A DNA stretch of 64,000 bases from Gaeumannomyces sp. JS-464 (GCA_002197995.1 NGZR01000004.1:4340001-4404000), one strand, 5' to 3'; shown: positions 36,950 through 50,169, numbered from the stretch's first letter. Notes: a model not told the origin generated them from the sequence alone. Made by a program: numbers and translations.

Positions 36950-37199
36950 TTTTAGCGTTATTATATTATAATAATAGTTTTGCGTTTTAATATCGGTTTT
37001 ATTCCGCCGGCTTTTTACTATTTAAGCCTTTTTCGTGCGGTTATACGATTAAAATTAAATACTAAGTCGCGTTATTTTCGTAATTATTATCCGTTTTGCT
37101 ATTATTATCGCTTTGGTTTCCCGCGTGGTTTCCGGGGTAGCGCTTTTTATTTAACGCGTTGCGCGAAGCCGGTTATTCGCTAAGCTTATATTGCTTTTG

Positions 37200-40100
37200 C
37201 TATAAAAGGTCGCTATTATATCGAGGGGCTTAGCTTGCCCGGCTAGCGTTTGTAAAAATTTTGTATTTTTTTTTTTTTTTAAAACCGTGTTAACTTTTAC
37301 GTAAGTTTATACGGCGTAACCCATTTTATTTTATACTTTAATATTTCGGGTGTTTTTTTAAAATTTAAAATCGCGTTAAAGTGCTATTTTTTCGTTGGGT
37401 TTTCGTTATTTTAATTTGGATATTCCGTTAATATTACGCTATTCGTTCACTTCGCGTATTGCCAGTTTATTTGCTTTTATCCTAATAAGCCCGGTTTTTC
37501 CTTTGCTATTAGCGATATGTAAAAAATAAGGAAAATTTTGTATTTCGCTAGCAAATCGATAGTTAGTAAAAGCGTATAAATACACTTTAATTACGTAAAA
37601 CGGTCTTACCTATTTATCGTTAAGTTTCGGCGTAAAGCGGGATATCGCTATATATTTCGTATTTATTTAAATTAAATCGCTTATTTTAAATGTTTTTGCG
37701 TTTTAGCGATAGCGGTTCGTTATTTCCTTATAACGTTTTTTGGATGCTTTTGCTAATGTTTTAACGAATTCGAAATTTTTTTTAATACGGTTTACAACGA
37801 TAATAGCGTTATAAATTTCGCGTTAAGTCGCCGGTATTTCGCTTTTATTTTGCTTCGATTTTAGTTTTATACCCATATGTGGGTGCTATTTGTAATTGGC
37901 GAAAAATGGTATAACGTATATGGTTTTTAACATTTAGTTATTATTAGCGAATTTTCTTAAAAGCAATTAATTAACCTAATCGTTTTAGTAAAATAAGCAA
38001 AATGTTCGAAGGTATTATTTTATATACGCGTTAATTATTTCGGTTTGTTCGTCGAATTTCGGGTAATGCGATAACGATATGCGAAAAGTAACGCCGAAAC
38101 GTTACGATAGTTTTTTTTAAAATGCCGAAACGAATTGCGTGCTTTTATTAAAAACGATAGTATTTAATGTGCTATAATAGCGATATATTAACGTAACGAA
38201 AGTGTTAGCGAAATAGCCCGTATTCGTTGTACTAATTGGGATATAATGTTTTATTTTCGTTAAACGGTTTACCATTACTAAAACGTTTTTATATTTAATT
38301 TTATTCCGTTTGCATTTTGGTAATAGCCCGACGAAATTTATTAAAATCTTCGTTTACGGCCGAAATGGTATTAGCAACGGTTTTAATAATTCGTTTAATA
38401 AACTTTTTCCTTTTTTTACCCTTTTGCATAAGTAATAACGTGGTTTACAAGCGAGTCGCGTATATAAGCGAATCGCGCACGTCGAAATCCCATATTAAAT
38501 GCGATTTTCGACACCCTTGCTAACTCGGCCAATTTAAACCTAAATTTAACCAAATTTTAATAGGTTATATTTAACTATATAGCTAATTTTATAATAAATT
38601 AATAACATTTTTATTATTACTTTTTTAATATTAGTTTGCATATTCGCACAGTGTATACATACGAACTAACTTTAAAAAAGTAATAATAAAAATGTTACTA
38701 TTTTATAAAATCGGCTATATAGTTAAATATAACCTATTAAAATTTGGTTAAATTTAGGCTTAAATTGGCCGAGGTAGTAAAGGTGTTAAAAATCGCATTT
38801 AATATGAAATTTCGAAGTGCGCGACTCGCTTATATACGCGACTCGCTTGTAAACCACGTTAGCTTTAAATAAAAATGCTAATATTTCGTTATAAATTTAG
38901 CCATTTTTAAATTTTTTATATAAAGTTATATATTTTCGTTTAACCGGGATGCCTTTTTAACGGTAAGCTATATGTTTAATATAAAATTTGCAATTTTAAA
39001 ACGTTATTAAACGGGATTTATAATCGGTTTTCGATATAAATACGCCCGCGGATTACTAAGCAATTAGCTTTAACAATTTTGTATTTCCGAACGAAATATA
39101 GGAATTGTTTAGCTATTAAGCCTTATAACGTTTTTAATATCGCTTAAATTATTTCGCATTTTCCGTAAGCATTATCGATTAACGTGTTAATAGGTTTTAA
39201 TATATTTAATTAATAAAGTGCTATGTGTTATAAAAATGTTAGTATATTGTCGTTTTATTAATACTTTGGTTATTAAACACTTTTTAAAAGTAACGTCTTT
39301 TAACGCAATGCGATTTTATCGTTTATTATATCGCGTATATTCGCTAATCGAACGCCCGGTAATTAGGAAAGTGCATTTGGCACAATTATTAATTTTCCTA
39401 GCTTATAAATAATTTGAAACCTAAAATTGCTAAAGAATTTTAACCACTGGATTTATTGCTGGTTTAAAAGTTTAATAGTTGCAAAATATTAAAAGTTTTT
39501 ATAGTTTAACTAATCTTTTATTGGTTATTCGGCGCTTTAAAGCTCGGGGTGCTATTTTTTAAAAGCTTTAATTATAATTAAAAGTTTTTTATTATAAATT
39601 TCGTAATTACATTCCGTTCGCAAATGTTTAAAAGAAAAAAGGGCGACCGGGCGTCGAGCCCCGTTATCGTTTTTTTAAAATAGGATTTCGCTAAACGCTT
39701 AATTTAAAGCGTTCGCTTTTATAATAATTCGTTTATTAAAGTTATAAAAAGCTAAAATAATCGTAGTTAAAAAAAGTTTTTTAATTATCGAAATGCCGTT
39801 AAAGCTTTAATCATAAATAAACCCGGCCAACTTTTTTCGCTTATTAATGTTATTAAAAGTTGCGCGATAATTAAAAAGCTTTTAATAAATCGTTAGTAAA
39901 AGTTAGCGAACCTAACGAAACGTTAAAGGTTTTTTAACGAATATGGTTTTTACCATTTTTTAATCGCCCGTACTTTGTTTTCGTTTATACGTATCCCCGT
40001 TATTATAATAATTAAACCGAGGTATTTTGTTTTTTATACGCCGAATTCGCATTTCTTAATATCTATAGTAAAGCCGGCGTTCGCGAGTTTTTATATTATA

Positions 40101-40780
40101 TTTTTAATATATCGTCGGTATTTCGCCCCCGTTTAGCTATAAATAAGCACGTCGTTTAAATAGGCGGTGGCGAATTTGTTTAAAGCATCGCTTAGCGTAT
40201 AGTTAATGTAATATTAAAATAAGCTTAAAGCTTTTGTTATATTAAAGTTAACGACGAGGTATTTAAAAAGGCCGAACTTAATAATAAACGCTATTTTCCA
40301 TTTATTCCCCGGGGTAATTCGTAAGCGGTTAAATGCTATAGTAATATCCAATTTAAAAAACCACCTCGCTTTAAATAACGCGTTAAAAGCTTTTTTAATA
40401 AGCGGGATAAAGTACCGGTTTTTTACGGTAACGTTATTTAATCCTTTATAATCGATATAAACCCGTACTTTTTTACCGGGTTTTCGCGTAAAAAGCACGG
40501 GCGCCGCGGCGGGGGATTAGCTCGGGCGAATAAAACCTTTATCCAAATGCTCGTTTAAATATTTGCGAATTACGCGTAATTCTTTTAGTAATATAGCTTT
40601 ATAATAGCTATATAATAGCGTTTAACCGGCGAGCAATTCGATTTTATAGTTAAACGGCTGGTAAAGTGGTAAAATGTTTACGTTTTTCAATAAAAAATAT
40701 TTAATTATATCTTTTAATTCGGCGAGAAATTTATCCAGGATTTTTTGCATAGTTACTAATGGTTTTTTTTCCAAATATTT
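37200..40780 (-). pseudogene. pol of element F, degenerate
   Basis: The RT is open at 40,214-40,498 (KKVRVYIDYKGLNNVTVKNR, then KARWFFKLDITIAFNRLRI). AYLNDVL (YLDD changed) lies near 40,140-40,165. The integrase core reads VLVMVNRLTKIKHYIPIS near 38,190-38,320, with Asp changed to Asn. The TPFFANY-type motif is readable near 37,890-37,920. A MITE sits in the N-terminal side of the integrase. Confidence 0.75.
38438..38859. mobile_element. 422-bp foldback MITE with ~190-bp inverted repeats
   Basis: It begins ACGTGGTTTACAAGCG and ends CGCTTGTAAACCACGT, flanked by TA at 38,436-38,437 and 38,860-38,861. The two arms pair over about 190 bases, leaving a short centre near 38,640-38,660. The tip sequence resembles the TIRs of the Fot1-like copies (ACGTAGTTTACAAGT), so that family probably mobilised it. 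No coding capacity. Confidence 0.9.
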
Positions 40781-40809
40781 TTAATGTTTTAATTAAAAAC
40801 TCGTTAAAA

Positions 40810-42319
40810 GCAGTTTTAAAAAAGGACTAAATATAACGCTAATAAGCACGGAAAACGCCGTAAACCTAATTCTTAATACCAACGGGAAGCTACTAAAGCG
40901 AAACCGATAAGTTAATAAAAAAAAACGCAAAAAAAAAAAAGGAAAAAAAACAACAAATTTAAACGCAAGCACGCGCAAAAAGGCGCACCCCATACAAATT
41001 AAAACGCGAAAAGCTAAAAATAAAAGTTAACATAACCGGAACCGAGTAAAAAAAAAGCGAAGCAAACAAAAAACATATAAGCCTTATAATAGCATCCCGA
41101 ACGGCGCCGGCATTATTAATACCGTTAACGAAACGCTAAATACAGCCAATACAAATTTTGCAAACAAGCCTAAAAAGTTAACGAAGCGGGATAAAAAGGG
41201 GAACGATACGGGAAATATACATTATTGAGTTGTAAAAAATATAACCCGAAAAAACAACGATCGCCACTTTATACTCCTTTTAGTAGTACAAACGGTAAAA
41301 CTAAAAAAAGAAAAAAAAAGATTAGCAAAAAAACAAAAAACGAAGCGGTGTAAAACCGCACTTACAGTTTTAACGCGAGGGTTCGGAACAACGCCGGCCT
41401 CGAAGTCGTCGTTATCGTTAAAACTGAAAAATGGGTGCTCGTTGCGATTACCACAAAGAGGAGCAAGCGTAAAGCCGCTATTACTACCGCTGCCGTTATA
41501 GCCGCCGCGCGTATTACCGCGCGCGCCGCCGCGAGGAGAACGGGGAGTTTTGTTTTTGGGAGCCATAATGCAAGAAGATAAAAGCCGGAAAGGGAACGAA
41601 GCGCGGGAAGGCAGGTGTAAAAGCGCGGGCGGCAAAATGCGCGAAAACTAGGAGTAAAAGTGGGAAAAAAGGATTAAAAGTTATAACAAAAAATTAAAAA
41701 AGGGCGAGAAAGAAAAAGCAAAAACCTTTAAAAGCAAAAAGGGAAGGAACGGTAGAAACCCGCACCCGGAAGGAAATAAAAGCATAACCGAAAGGCACGA
41801 CATAATTAGCGTTATTTCCGGAAGCGAATAATATAATTACGTCGAGTTACCCGATGTTAACCACGACCCCGAACTTTACGGAGCAGCTACGCGATTAGGC
41901 ATTAAAACGGGACCGAAAAACCTCGAACGCGGATAACCAGGCCGCCGTAATTAACGGAACTAATACCACCATTACCAAAATCATTATAAAAAGAGAAAAC
42001 CCGATACCGGAGCGCTATTTAAACGCAATATGCATTTTTTACAGTTTTTCCTTTGCGTATTTTCCTATTGTTACTATTAATTATAAAAACGTTTTCGCGA
42101 TGGAACTTTTAAAAGCAGTCGCAGGAATTAAGCAAATAGCACTATTATTTAATATAGTAAAAACCGTATACGAAAAGCAAATATGGTTTTTATTTTTAAG
42201 CTACCGAGCCGGATGCGGTCCGCATTCGGAAACGAGTTTAAGGGTTTTTACATGTATATAAAACAGTAAAAGCACCGAGGTTTTTACAAACATAACGGCA
42301 GTATAACTAATAATAATAG
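40810..42319. mobile_element. Unclassified 1.5-kb insertion bounded by a 17-bp direct repeat
   Basis: TTAAAAACTCGTTAAAA occurs at 40,793-40,809 and at 42,320-42,336. Removing 40,810-42,319 plus one repeat restores a continuous minus-strand reading just upstream of F RT, apart from one shift in an A run. There are no LTRs or TIRs. It contains a minus-strand frame starting at 41,566 and a plus-strand frame at about 41,820-42,260. A long target duplication of this kind fits a target-primed insertion, but the class is unknown. Confidence 0.4.
41222..41566 (-). pseudogene. Short ORF with plausible intron, unknown product
   Basis: The start reads MAPKNKTPRSPRGGARG and continues Gly/Asn/Ser-rich to PNPRVKT. 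It is followed by a good fungal intron signal: GTAAGTGCGG, GCTAATC as branch site, a T-rich tract and TTTTTTTAG. The frame after the acceptor soon meets a stop. It lies in the 1.5-kb insertion. It is open for 115 codons in a region where most frames are closed. No family was recognised. Confidence 0.3.
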
Positions 42320-43137
42320 TTAAAAACTCGTTAAAAATACGGTGTTTTATTAATTTAATTTCGAAAAGTTTAAAAGCGTAATAATAGCTTAATAACGTTG
42401 GGTATATTATTTAAAGTTAAAATGGATTGTAAAAAAGCGGTTAACGTTTCGTCGGCGATTTCGTCGGAGTTTCGCGTATTTTTAAGCGCTCGGTTATCGT
42501 TTTAGCAATAAGTTTTCCTAATATGGTTCGTTCGGTTAATACGTTTAGTTATTTGTAAAAGGTAAAAATGTAAATAGCGTTAAATATCCGTACTTTTAAT
42601 TTTAATATAACGTATTAGGTTTTCGCTATCGTTTTACCGTCGATTATTAATATGCTTGCTTTTTAATCAATAGCGAAGTTATAATATTTAAATTAAAAAA
42701 GGCTAAAAATAATATTAAAACTGTTTAAAAGCTAATAATAAATTGCTAATATTTCGGTTTTATTAGCGAAGTAATAACGTAATTCACAAGTAAGTAGCGC
42801 ACACAAGTAAATGGCGCACTTATACCCAACCTCCAGTTAATCGACGCGCATACCAACTTAATAACGCTAGGAATCCATTTAAACTATTCGAAACTATATA
42901 CATCGAACGTTTTTACTTCCTTTTGGTAAATACGCGCATTATGTCCGGTTTTGCCGCACGTGTTACATCGTCGACGAATCGTCGTCGCCCTTTTTTTTTA
43001 ACCTTTACAATCGCGCATTTTTTGCTATAACTACCTATTTAAATCCTGCTGGTTTAAAACATTTCGCATTTTTTTAATAGCATATAACCCTTTTTATTAA
43101 ACACGTGTTTTTTTAGCCTTCCGGCGTTTGCTTAATG

Positions 43138-43420
43138 TGTTACGGGGTAAGCCGAAAGCCTGTACGAAGTGATTACGATAACCGTAAACGGTGATTAAAA
43201 GTTAAAAGCCTATATTGCTATAAAGTAAATACGACAATTTTAGCTTATTCCGGCAATTTAGGAATTGCTTTTTACAAGCTGCCTAAGTAGCGTAGCCCCT
43301 TTTAAGCCCCTTGTTACGTGCTTGGGTGCTTTAAGCTTCCACGTAGCTCGGGCCCGTAAATAAGGCTAAAGCTTTTTGCTATGGCGGTGGCCCGCCATTA
43401 TCGCGGCGAGCTTCCTTACA
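43138..43420 (-). repeat. Left LTR of element D (its 3' LTR)
   Basis: 283 bp, TGTTACGGGGTAAGCCG to CTTCCTTACA, preceded by the target copy TAATG at 43,133-43,137. Confidence 0.95.
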
Positions 43421-44064
43421 TTATCCCCTTTTTAAAGCATTAACGTTTCGGCAATGCCTGTTAGCAAAATGGTCGCGTTAAAACTTGGTCGGTTTATAGC
43501 GAGTTGGCGGGCAAGCCAAATTTGTTAATGCTTTTACCATTTGGGGTAAATGGTTTTTTAGTAATATGGAAGTGCGAATAGCTTTTTTTAACAAAGTGCC
43601 AGTAAGGCTTATGGGATTTTGGTGGCGTTTTGGTAGCGTTAGCCGTATAAAGCCGGCGACGGTTAAGGCAAAAGCGGTCCTACCGGTAAACCTTTTTGTT
43701 TTCTTTCCGGCCGGCCGGCGTTATTTTCCTTCCTTTTAACAATACAATTAACAGCGACGATTAAACGCCGCTGGTTATTGCTTTGTTCCTTTTGCCCTCG
43801 CATTGCTTGTTTGCTTATAAAGCTCGCGCTTTTAGCGTACCAAAGCTTGCGTTTGCTTTTTGGAATTAGCGTTTCTTTTCTTTTCCCGCAATCTTTTTAC
43901 GCTTTTTGCTTAGCCCGGATTTAGGTTTTTTCCAATTGCGGTCGCGGTTTCGATTACGCTTAATTACGCTTCCTTTTCCAATTGCGGTCGCGGTTATACG
44001 TTTTCGTTCTCCTTTCCGGCTCGCTCGTTTTAAACGTGCGCTAACCCGATTTTGTTGTAAAATT

Positions 44065-45399
44065 ATGTTTTACGACGTTACCGCTAACGAAGCATTTCGC
44101 CGTCGCCTTTTCGCTTTTAACGATGCGAAGCGGGCGATCGTAGTAGCTAACCTTACGGAAAAAAGCTTCCACCATTTTGCCAATTATGGCATTTTTAAAG
44201 AAGTTCGCTTTTTTTTTACCATTTCGCTTCCCGGTTTAGCTCCAATTTGGATTTTCGGAACACTTTCGTTATTAGCATACCCCGTTGGCGTTATTCGTCG
44301 GTTTAACAAGCTTAACAACCTCGCCGATAAAAAGCATCGTTTCGCTTTGCGTTTTTTTATAAAAAAGGACCGCTAGCGAGTTTAAATTGCCTTTATTACC
44401 GGTACGGTGGCTTTTAATGGTGTTTAACGCCGTTTTTTTTATAGCAATTGCTATATAGCCGATCTTTTTCGGAATAGGACGCATTTTAAATACAACCTGG
44501 TATATACTACCAGCATTATTAAAGTAAGCCGCTATTTCCGGTGCATTTACCGGGGTTAAGCTTATCGTTTTTTACCCCGGGGTTTCCTTTTTAACATCGA
44601 TTTAGGCTTGTTAAAAATATGCTAATAAGTATATAATGGCTTACCAAATCCTTTAGTAAGCTTATTACACGGCTTCGCCTTTTTTAATTTGTTTTTATAA
44701 AAAAACCTTTATAGTTTTTCCGTTATAATTTATCTTTTAGCTTATCGTAATTTTTTTTATTTTATTGCCGATAGTAGTTAAATTTTTACTAGGTTCGCCT
44801 TTTTAACTCCCGTAAAGCCTTTATATCGCCATTTCTTTTAGGAATTCGACGATTACAATTTGTACCATTTTTTAACGCTTCGAAACCTGCTTATAAGTGT
44901 TCGGTACTACCGGCTGCTTATAAAAAGGCGTGCGTTTACGGCGTATCCGAAGGTGCACATTCGGCACGCTTTTTATAACGAGCTTACCGAAATTAACGAA
45001 GTGTTAGCTCGGATAGGCCAACCTATTTTTCGGGGTTAAGCTTTAGTTATAACTCGCGCTAATTAGGGATTACGCTTTGTGCTTTTTTACGATATCGTAC
45101 TTAACCCGGCTATTAACGGTGTTCGTTTTTTCCAGCTTTCGGAGTTATAATAGGAGGTTTTTAATAAAAGTTAAGCTTTTAACCTTTCGGACGAGGAGTT
45201 TAAAAAGGGTTTAAATTGCGAGGTGGAAATTAAGTTTAACGACGTATTATTATTCGTTAATATTAACGGCGACCCGACTTTATACCAAATCGCTAAAGCC
45301 CAAATCGTGGTCCAATTTACCGACGATTCGGAATTTAAAAAGGGAAATAATAGCAACGAGGACTTTTTTATTAAAACGCGGTTATTAAACGTTAAATAA
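44065..45399 (+). pseudogene. Antisense ORF of element D, 444 codons, degenerate, function unknown
   Basis: A single plus-strand frame runs from ATG at 44,065 to TAA at 45,397-45,399. It has about 14 internal stops, all TAA or TAG. The first 103 codons are open (starting MFYDVTANEAFRRRLFAFND), and so are the last 76 or so (starting AFNLSDEEFKKGLNCEVEIK and ending KTRLLNVK). The middle has a readable block KVHIRHAFYNELTEINEVLA. About 640 bases of CT-rich leader separate it from the LTR. It points towards, and is convergent with, the minus-strand pol. No known family was recognised; it is neither gag nor pol. Confidence 0.6.
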
Positions 45400-45799
45400 T
45401 AACTAAGGATTTTTCGGCGGCTTTAAGCTTTTATTTTCCTTTTTTTTTTTACTTCCCACTTTTTTTTAGCCCCGGAATAGGGTTATCCCATTTGCGGTGC
45501 GTTTTGCGCTTTTTTTTTAAATAGCTTTTAACTAGCTTTTATACGTTATCCAAATGTTTTTTTAATTCCCATATGTTATATTTTGCCGGCTATCCTGCCC
45601 ATTTTACTAAAAACGAGCGGGATTCGTTTTGCTTTTGCATATCGACCACGTTTTTTACCTCCCACTTTTCGGTTTCCTTTTCCAAATTTAAAAAGGCGAA
45701 ATTGGAAACCCGAAGTTTAAAATCGTTTTACGGTTTTAATAAAACGACGGAAAAAACGTTATATAATTAACTATATTTAACCGGCAATTAAACCTTATA

Positions 45800-48700
45800 A
45801 GTAAAGCTTTTTACCTTTTTTACGATAGGCATACGAATATATATAAATGCGAATTTGCGCTTTCCTATTTTAAACCGAAAGTTTTAAATGGATAATTTAA
45901 CGATTTGCCCTTTTTGGTATTTTTTAAAATTGTCGTTTTTAATTATAATACCGGCGTTAAGCTTTTACTGTTTAAGCATAATTCGTCTCGCGCATATCGG
46001 CTTTAACCCGACGAATGTAATGCAACTTTTTTAACATTTTTTAAATTTTAATTTTTTTTAAGTTTGCTATAACTTTACATATGCGTGGGTTAAAACCATA
46101 CAAAGCTTTAAAAAGGCTAATTTTAATAGTTTTATACTTCGCGTTATTATAAACGAATTCGGCCTTATATAATACCGCTATTTAATTAAACCTTTTCCGG
46201 TTAATAAACGTTTGCAAATAATGCGTTAACGTTTAATAAATACGCTTAATTTAACCGTCGGTTTAAAAATGGAACGCAATGGATAACTAACGGGCGGATT
46301 AAAGCGCTTTTTTATATTTAATTTAAAAATAACTGGTAAATAACGAGTTTTAATTATTTACAATGCCTTTAAAAGTGCCGAATTAGCATTCGACGTATTG
46401 CTATAGCATTTGGGCAAAAGAAAAAGCCGAAATTGTTTTTCGCACGGGGATAAATTTGGCGTATTTGGTAAAACGGTTTACCATTATAAGCATTATATCG
46501 TACGTTTAATTTATAAACGTTAAGCATTTTGGTAGCCCCGTAATAAAATTTAAATTAATTTTTTAAAAGGGGTACTTAAATAATAAAAGTGGTTAAAATT
46601 TGCCATAAGGTTTATGTTTTAGCATTTTCGCTTTTTAATATGCTTAATAAAAGCGAACGTATTTTGCGATGTTTTTATCCACGTTTTCCTAATAAAATTT
46701 ACGCTTAATTAGTTTTACCGTTTTATGTACTTCGAAATGCTTTGCTCGGAAATCGTTATAGTATTATGTTATAATTTAAACTCGAAATACCTTTTAAACG
46801 GGAATTATTAAACGTTTCCGAAAATATAAAACTTTATCCTCGTTTATATAATATCCTTTATAAAGGTTTCGGCCTTTCCTAGCCTTATCGCCCTTATAAG
46901 CGGTATCGTAGCCTTGCACGGCATCGCGACTTTACGCGGCATAGCGCTAATGCGCCGTTTCGCCTTCCTCGGCGGCTTCGTAGCTTTACACGGCATCGCG
47001 TTTTTGCACGGCATCGTTTTTTTCGACGGCGTCGTACCTTTGTACGGCATCGCGTTTTTGCGCGGCATTGCGTTTCGGCACGGCATCGCTCCTTCCGGCG
47101 GCATCGCGGCTTTGCGCAGCATCGCGGCTTTGCGCGGCATCGCGGCTTTGCGCGGTATCGCTTTTTTGGCGTATCGCGACTTTGCACGGCATCGCGACTT
47201 TGTACGGCATCGTTTGTTTTAACGGCATTACGGCTTCGCGTAATATCGCCCTTTTCGACGGCATCGCGGCTGCACGCGGCTTTACGTTTTTGCGTAGCAT
47301 CGCTTTTTTTAACGGCATTACGGCTTCGCGCGGCATTGCTTTTACGGGCGGGTTAATTTTTTAAAATCCCGGCACCGTTTTTTACTAAAGCACGTAATGC
47401 GACAACTTTTTAATTTTGCGTTTGCAACCGTTTAACTAATTGGTATATTGCTTAGCCTAGTTCGTCGGTTTTGGCCGTTTCGTTTTTTATTAGTTTAATA
47501 ATAATAAAGCGAAAAAGCAGTTGGTTATAAATAACGCTTTTAGTTTTAAACTTTTTTGCTAACAATTTTTTTTTTGCCCGAAGCTAAGCTATCGTTAACC
47601 TTTTTGGGTTACCTTTTAAGTTAAACTTTATTTGCCATTTTCGTTTTTTTGCGTAAATAAAAGCTACGATAGGGATTTACATAGCTATTTGCAACCCAAA
47701 TCGTAAAAACTGGTTATTTTCGGCGACTTTCGAACGTGCCCGTTTTAAGCGAAGCTTTAACGGTATTTGCTTTTCGTTTTTTCTTTTTATAAAAGCATTA
47801 ACCCGGGATAAATAGTTTAAAAGGTCGACGTTATAACTACTTTTTTTTAAACGGGCGCGTTGCTTTTTTTGCGAATCGCGGCCCCGGATCGAAATTATTT
47901 TTGCAGTTTGGACATATTGTTTTATAACATTTAAGCAATTCTTTTTAATTATTAATGCAACGATTTGTTAAATTAATTTATTTAGCAAATGCGATAGCAA
48001 ATTTAATTTGGCCGCGAGTAATAGGACGACGTTTTCGTATATAATTTTTCCTTTTATAATTTGGCCTTTTGGATAAACTATTCGCGGGGTTAATTTTGCC
48101 CGACTTATATTCGATATTAAAGTTAAATTAGGATAACCGGTATATTTATCGCGTTAACTTGCTTTAAAGGTTTTTAACCAGGGTTTAAATTACTTTTTTT
48201 AACGCTTAATAGTCCGTTAAAACGGTAAACATTTTAAATGCGCTTTTTAAATATTAGCGCTAATGTTTAAAGGATTTAATAATAGCTAATAATTCCTATT
48301 ATTTTATAACCCACTTTTACTTTGCGTTTATTAATTTGCGAAAGTAAAAACTATAAAGTGCTATCGCTTATCCGTTAGTTAAAATAGGATGCTAAAAATG
48401 GCTTTGGTAAAAGCGTTCGTTTTTATTCGTGTTTTTTTAGTTAAGTCCTAATGCTTAAAAATTATCGCGTTTTTAAACGCCGCTTTAAGCCTTTTAAAAG
48501 CTCGGGCTGTTATAAATAGCCAATCGAACATTCCTTTCTTTTTTCCATTTTAATTGCTTTTTAATAACTCCGTTATCGAAGTAACTATTCGGAAATAGCT
48601 AAAAATAAATTTGCGGTAAAAATTCGCAAATTTTAAAAATATTTAAACATTTTTATAAAATTTTAAAAGTATCCACTTTTAAATCGCTTTAATGCGTTTA

Positions 48701-49250
48701 GGGTTTATAAAAACACTTTCCCGAAATACGCGAAATTTTAAAAATTTAACGTAATTTTTAAAAAATTCGCATTTGGATTGCTTCGCGTATAGCTCGTATA
48801 ATCGAAACCTATTTAAAATTTGCTTTACATATTGCTCGTGCTTTTTTTTTATTTAAGAAAATATAATAATATCGTTAAAATACATTACGCAAATAATCGA
48901 TAAGGTTTGCTAATGCTTAATATATATAGGTTTGGAAAATAAACGGGGCGTTAATTAATCCGAATGGCATTACGGTATATTTAAACAGCCTATATTTAAT
49001 ACGGAATGCTATTTTCCATTTGTTTTCCAATCGAATGCGAATGCGATAATAAACGTTTCGCAGGTTTAATTTGGAAAACCATTTAACTTTCGCTAGCCTA
49101 TTTATTAAATTGGATATAAAGGGCAATAAGTAGCGGTTTTTACGCGTAATCCGGTTTAAAGCTCGGTAATCGATATATAAACGCAAAAATCCGTTTTTTT
49201 TTAAATACGAATAGCATTGGAAAGCTTGCGTTTGCTTTTAAAAGGGTAAT
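45800..49250 (-). pseudogene. pol of element D, degenerate
   Basis: The RT is open at 48,917-49,186 (RLYIDYRALNRITRKNRYLL, then KWFSKLNLRNVYYRIRI and MPFGLINAP). VMYFNDIIIFS, from YLDD, follows at about 48,855-48,885. RNase H should lie at 48.6-47.9 kb. The integrase core reads YDIMLIMVNRFTKYAKFIPV near 46,440-46,510, with catalytic Asp changed to Asn. The block between RNase H and integrase holds the tandem repeat at 46,905-47,345. Confidence 0.8.
46905..47345. repeat. Coding-type minisatellite, about 24-bp unit, in element D
   Basis: About 18 imperfect copies of a unit like GCGGCTTTGCGCGGCATC plus six bases. Because 24 is a multiple of three, the array stays open on both strands and gives octapeptide-type repeats, for example QSRDAA or MPRKAA on the minus strand. 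Confidence 0.9.
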
Positions 49251-50169
49251 TTTTTTTAGCGCGAGGTTTTCCTCGAGGTACTTTTTTAATATTACTGTTT
49301 ATTTTTTCGAAGTTAAATATAAAGCTTTTATAAAAAGCTTAGCTTTTTTTTTTAGTTTAATAGCATGCTTAGCTCTTTTTAATAACGGGAGTTTTTTCGC
49401 TTTCGTGCTGGAAAACACGTTAACATATGCCTGTAATTAAAAGTCGAACGGCTTTATTAGCTCCTCCTCGTTTTTTCGTTTAACGCAAAAATTACCGGCT
49501 CGTAAGTGTTTAATTGGTAGTAAGCGGTTATTATATATCCCACTACCGCTTTCGTAAGTTAAACTTAATATATTAAAAACCTTACCGTTATAACGGCAGC
49601 CTATTCGCCTAGCTCGGGCATTCGGGCGGTATTAAACTTTTACAATTAATCGGCATTAAACAAATTAATGCTTTTTCCCGCTATCGTCGAGTATTTTAAA
49701 AAAATGTTTAAAACGTTAACGCTTTTTCGAATAGCGTAAAAAAACGCCGTAATATCCCGCTTTCGGCCTTTTTTATTTTATGCTTTTAGCGTAATTTAAT
49801 ACGCCCCGTAGCATTTAATAGGCGCGCTTTGTACGCCGATTAGCTCGGGCAATGGCATATATGCTTTTGGGATTTTATACTTTCGAACGAACTTATAATT
49901 TACTATATTCGCCGTTACGCTCGTGTTAAGGTTTACTAACACTTTAGCTGGTCGCTTTATAATTTAAACATTTATGCCCGTCCGAAATAAGTAACTATAC
50001 CCTTTTATATTTAGGATATTAAAACCGCGAAAGTAAAGGTTACTTAGCGGCTAAATTCGTTTTTTAACTCGAAGTTCGAGTCGAATTGCGACCGGTAGTT
50101 CTCGTTTCGCGTTAAAACGCGTTCGTTTTTATTACTATTGCTAATAGCGCGGTCGTAATCGAATTTTTC

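Noticed and set aside
46844..47364. Overlapping long frames on both strands in element D
   Set aside because: They come from the 24-bp tandem repeat, which is open in several frames by its composition, and are not separate genes.
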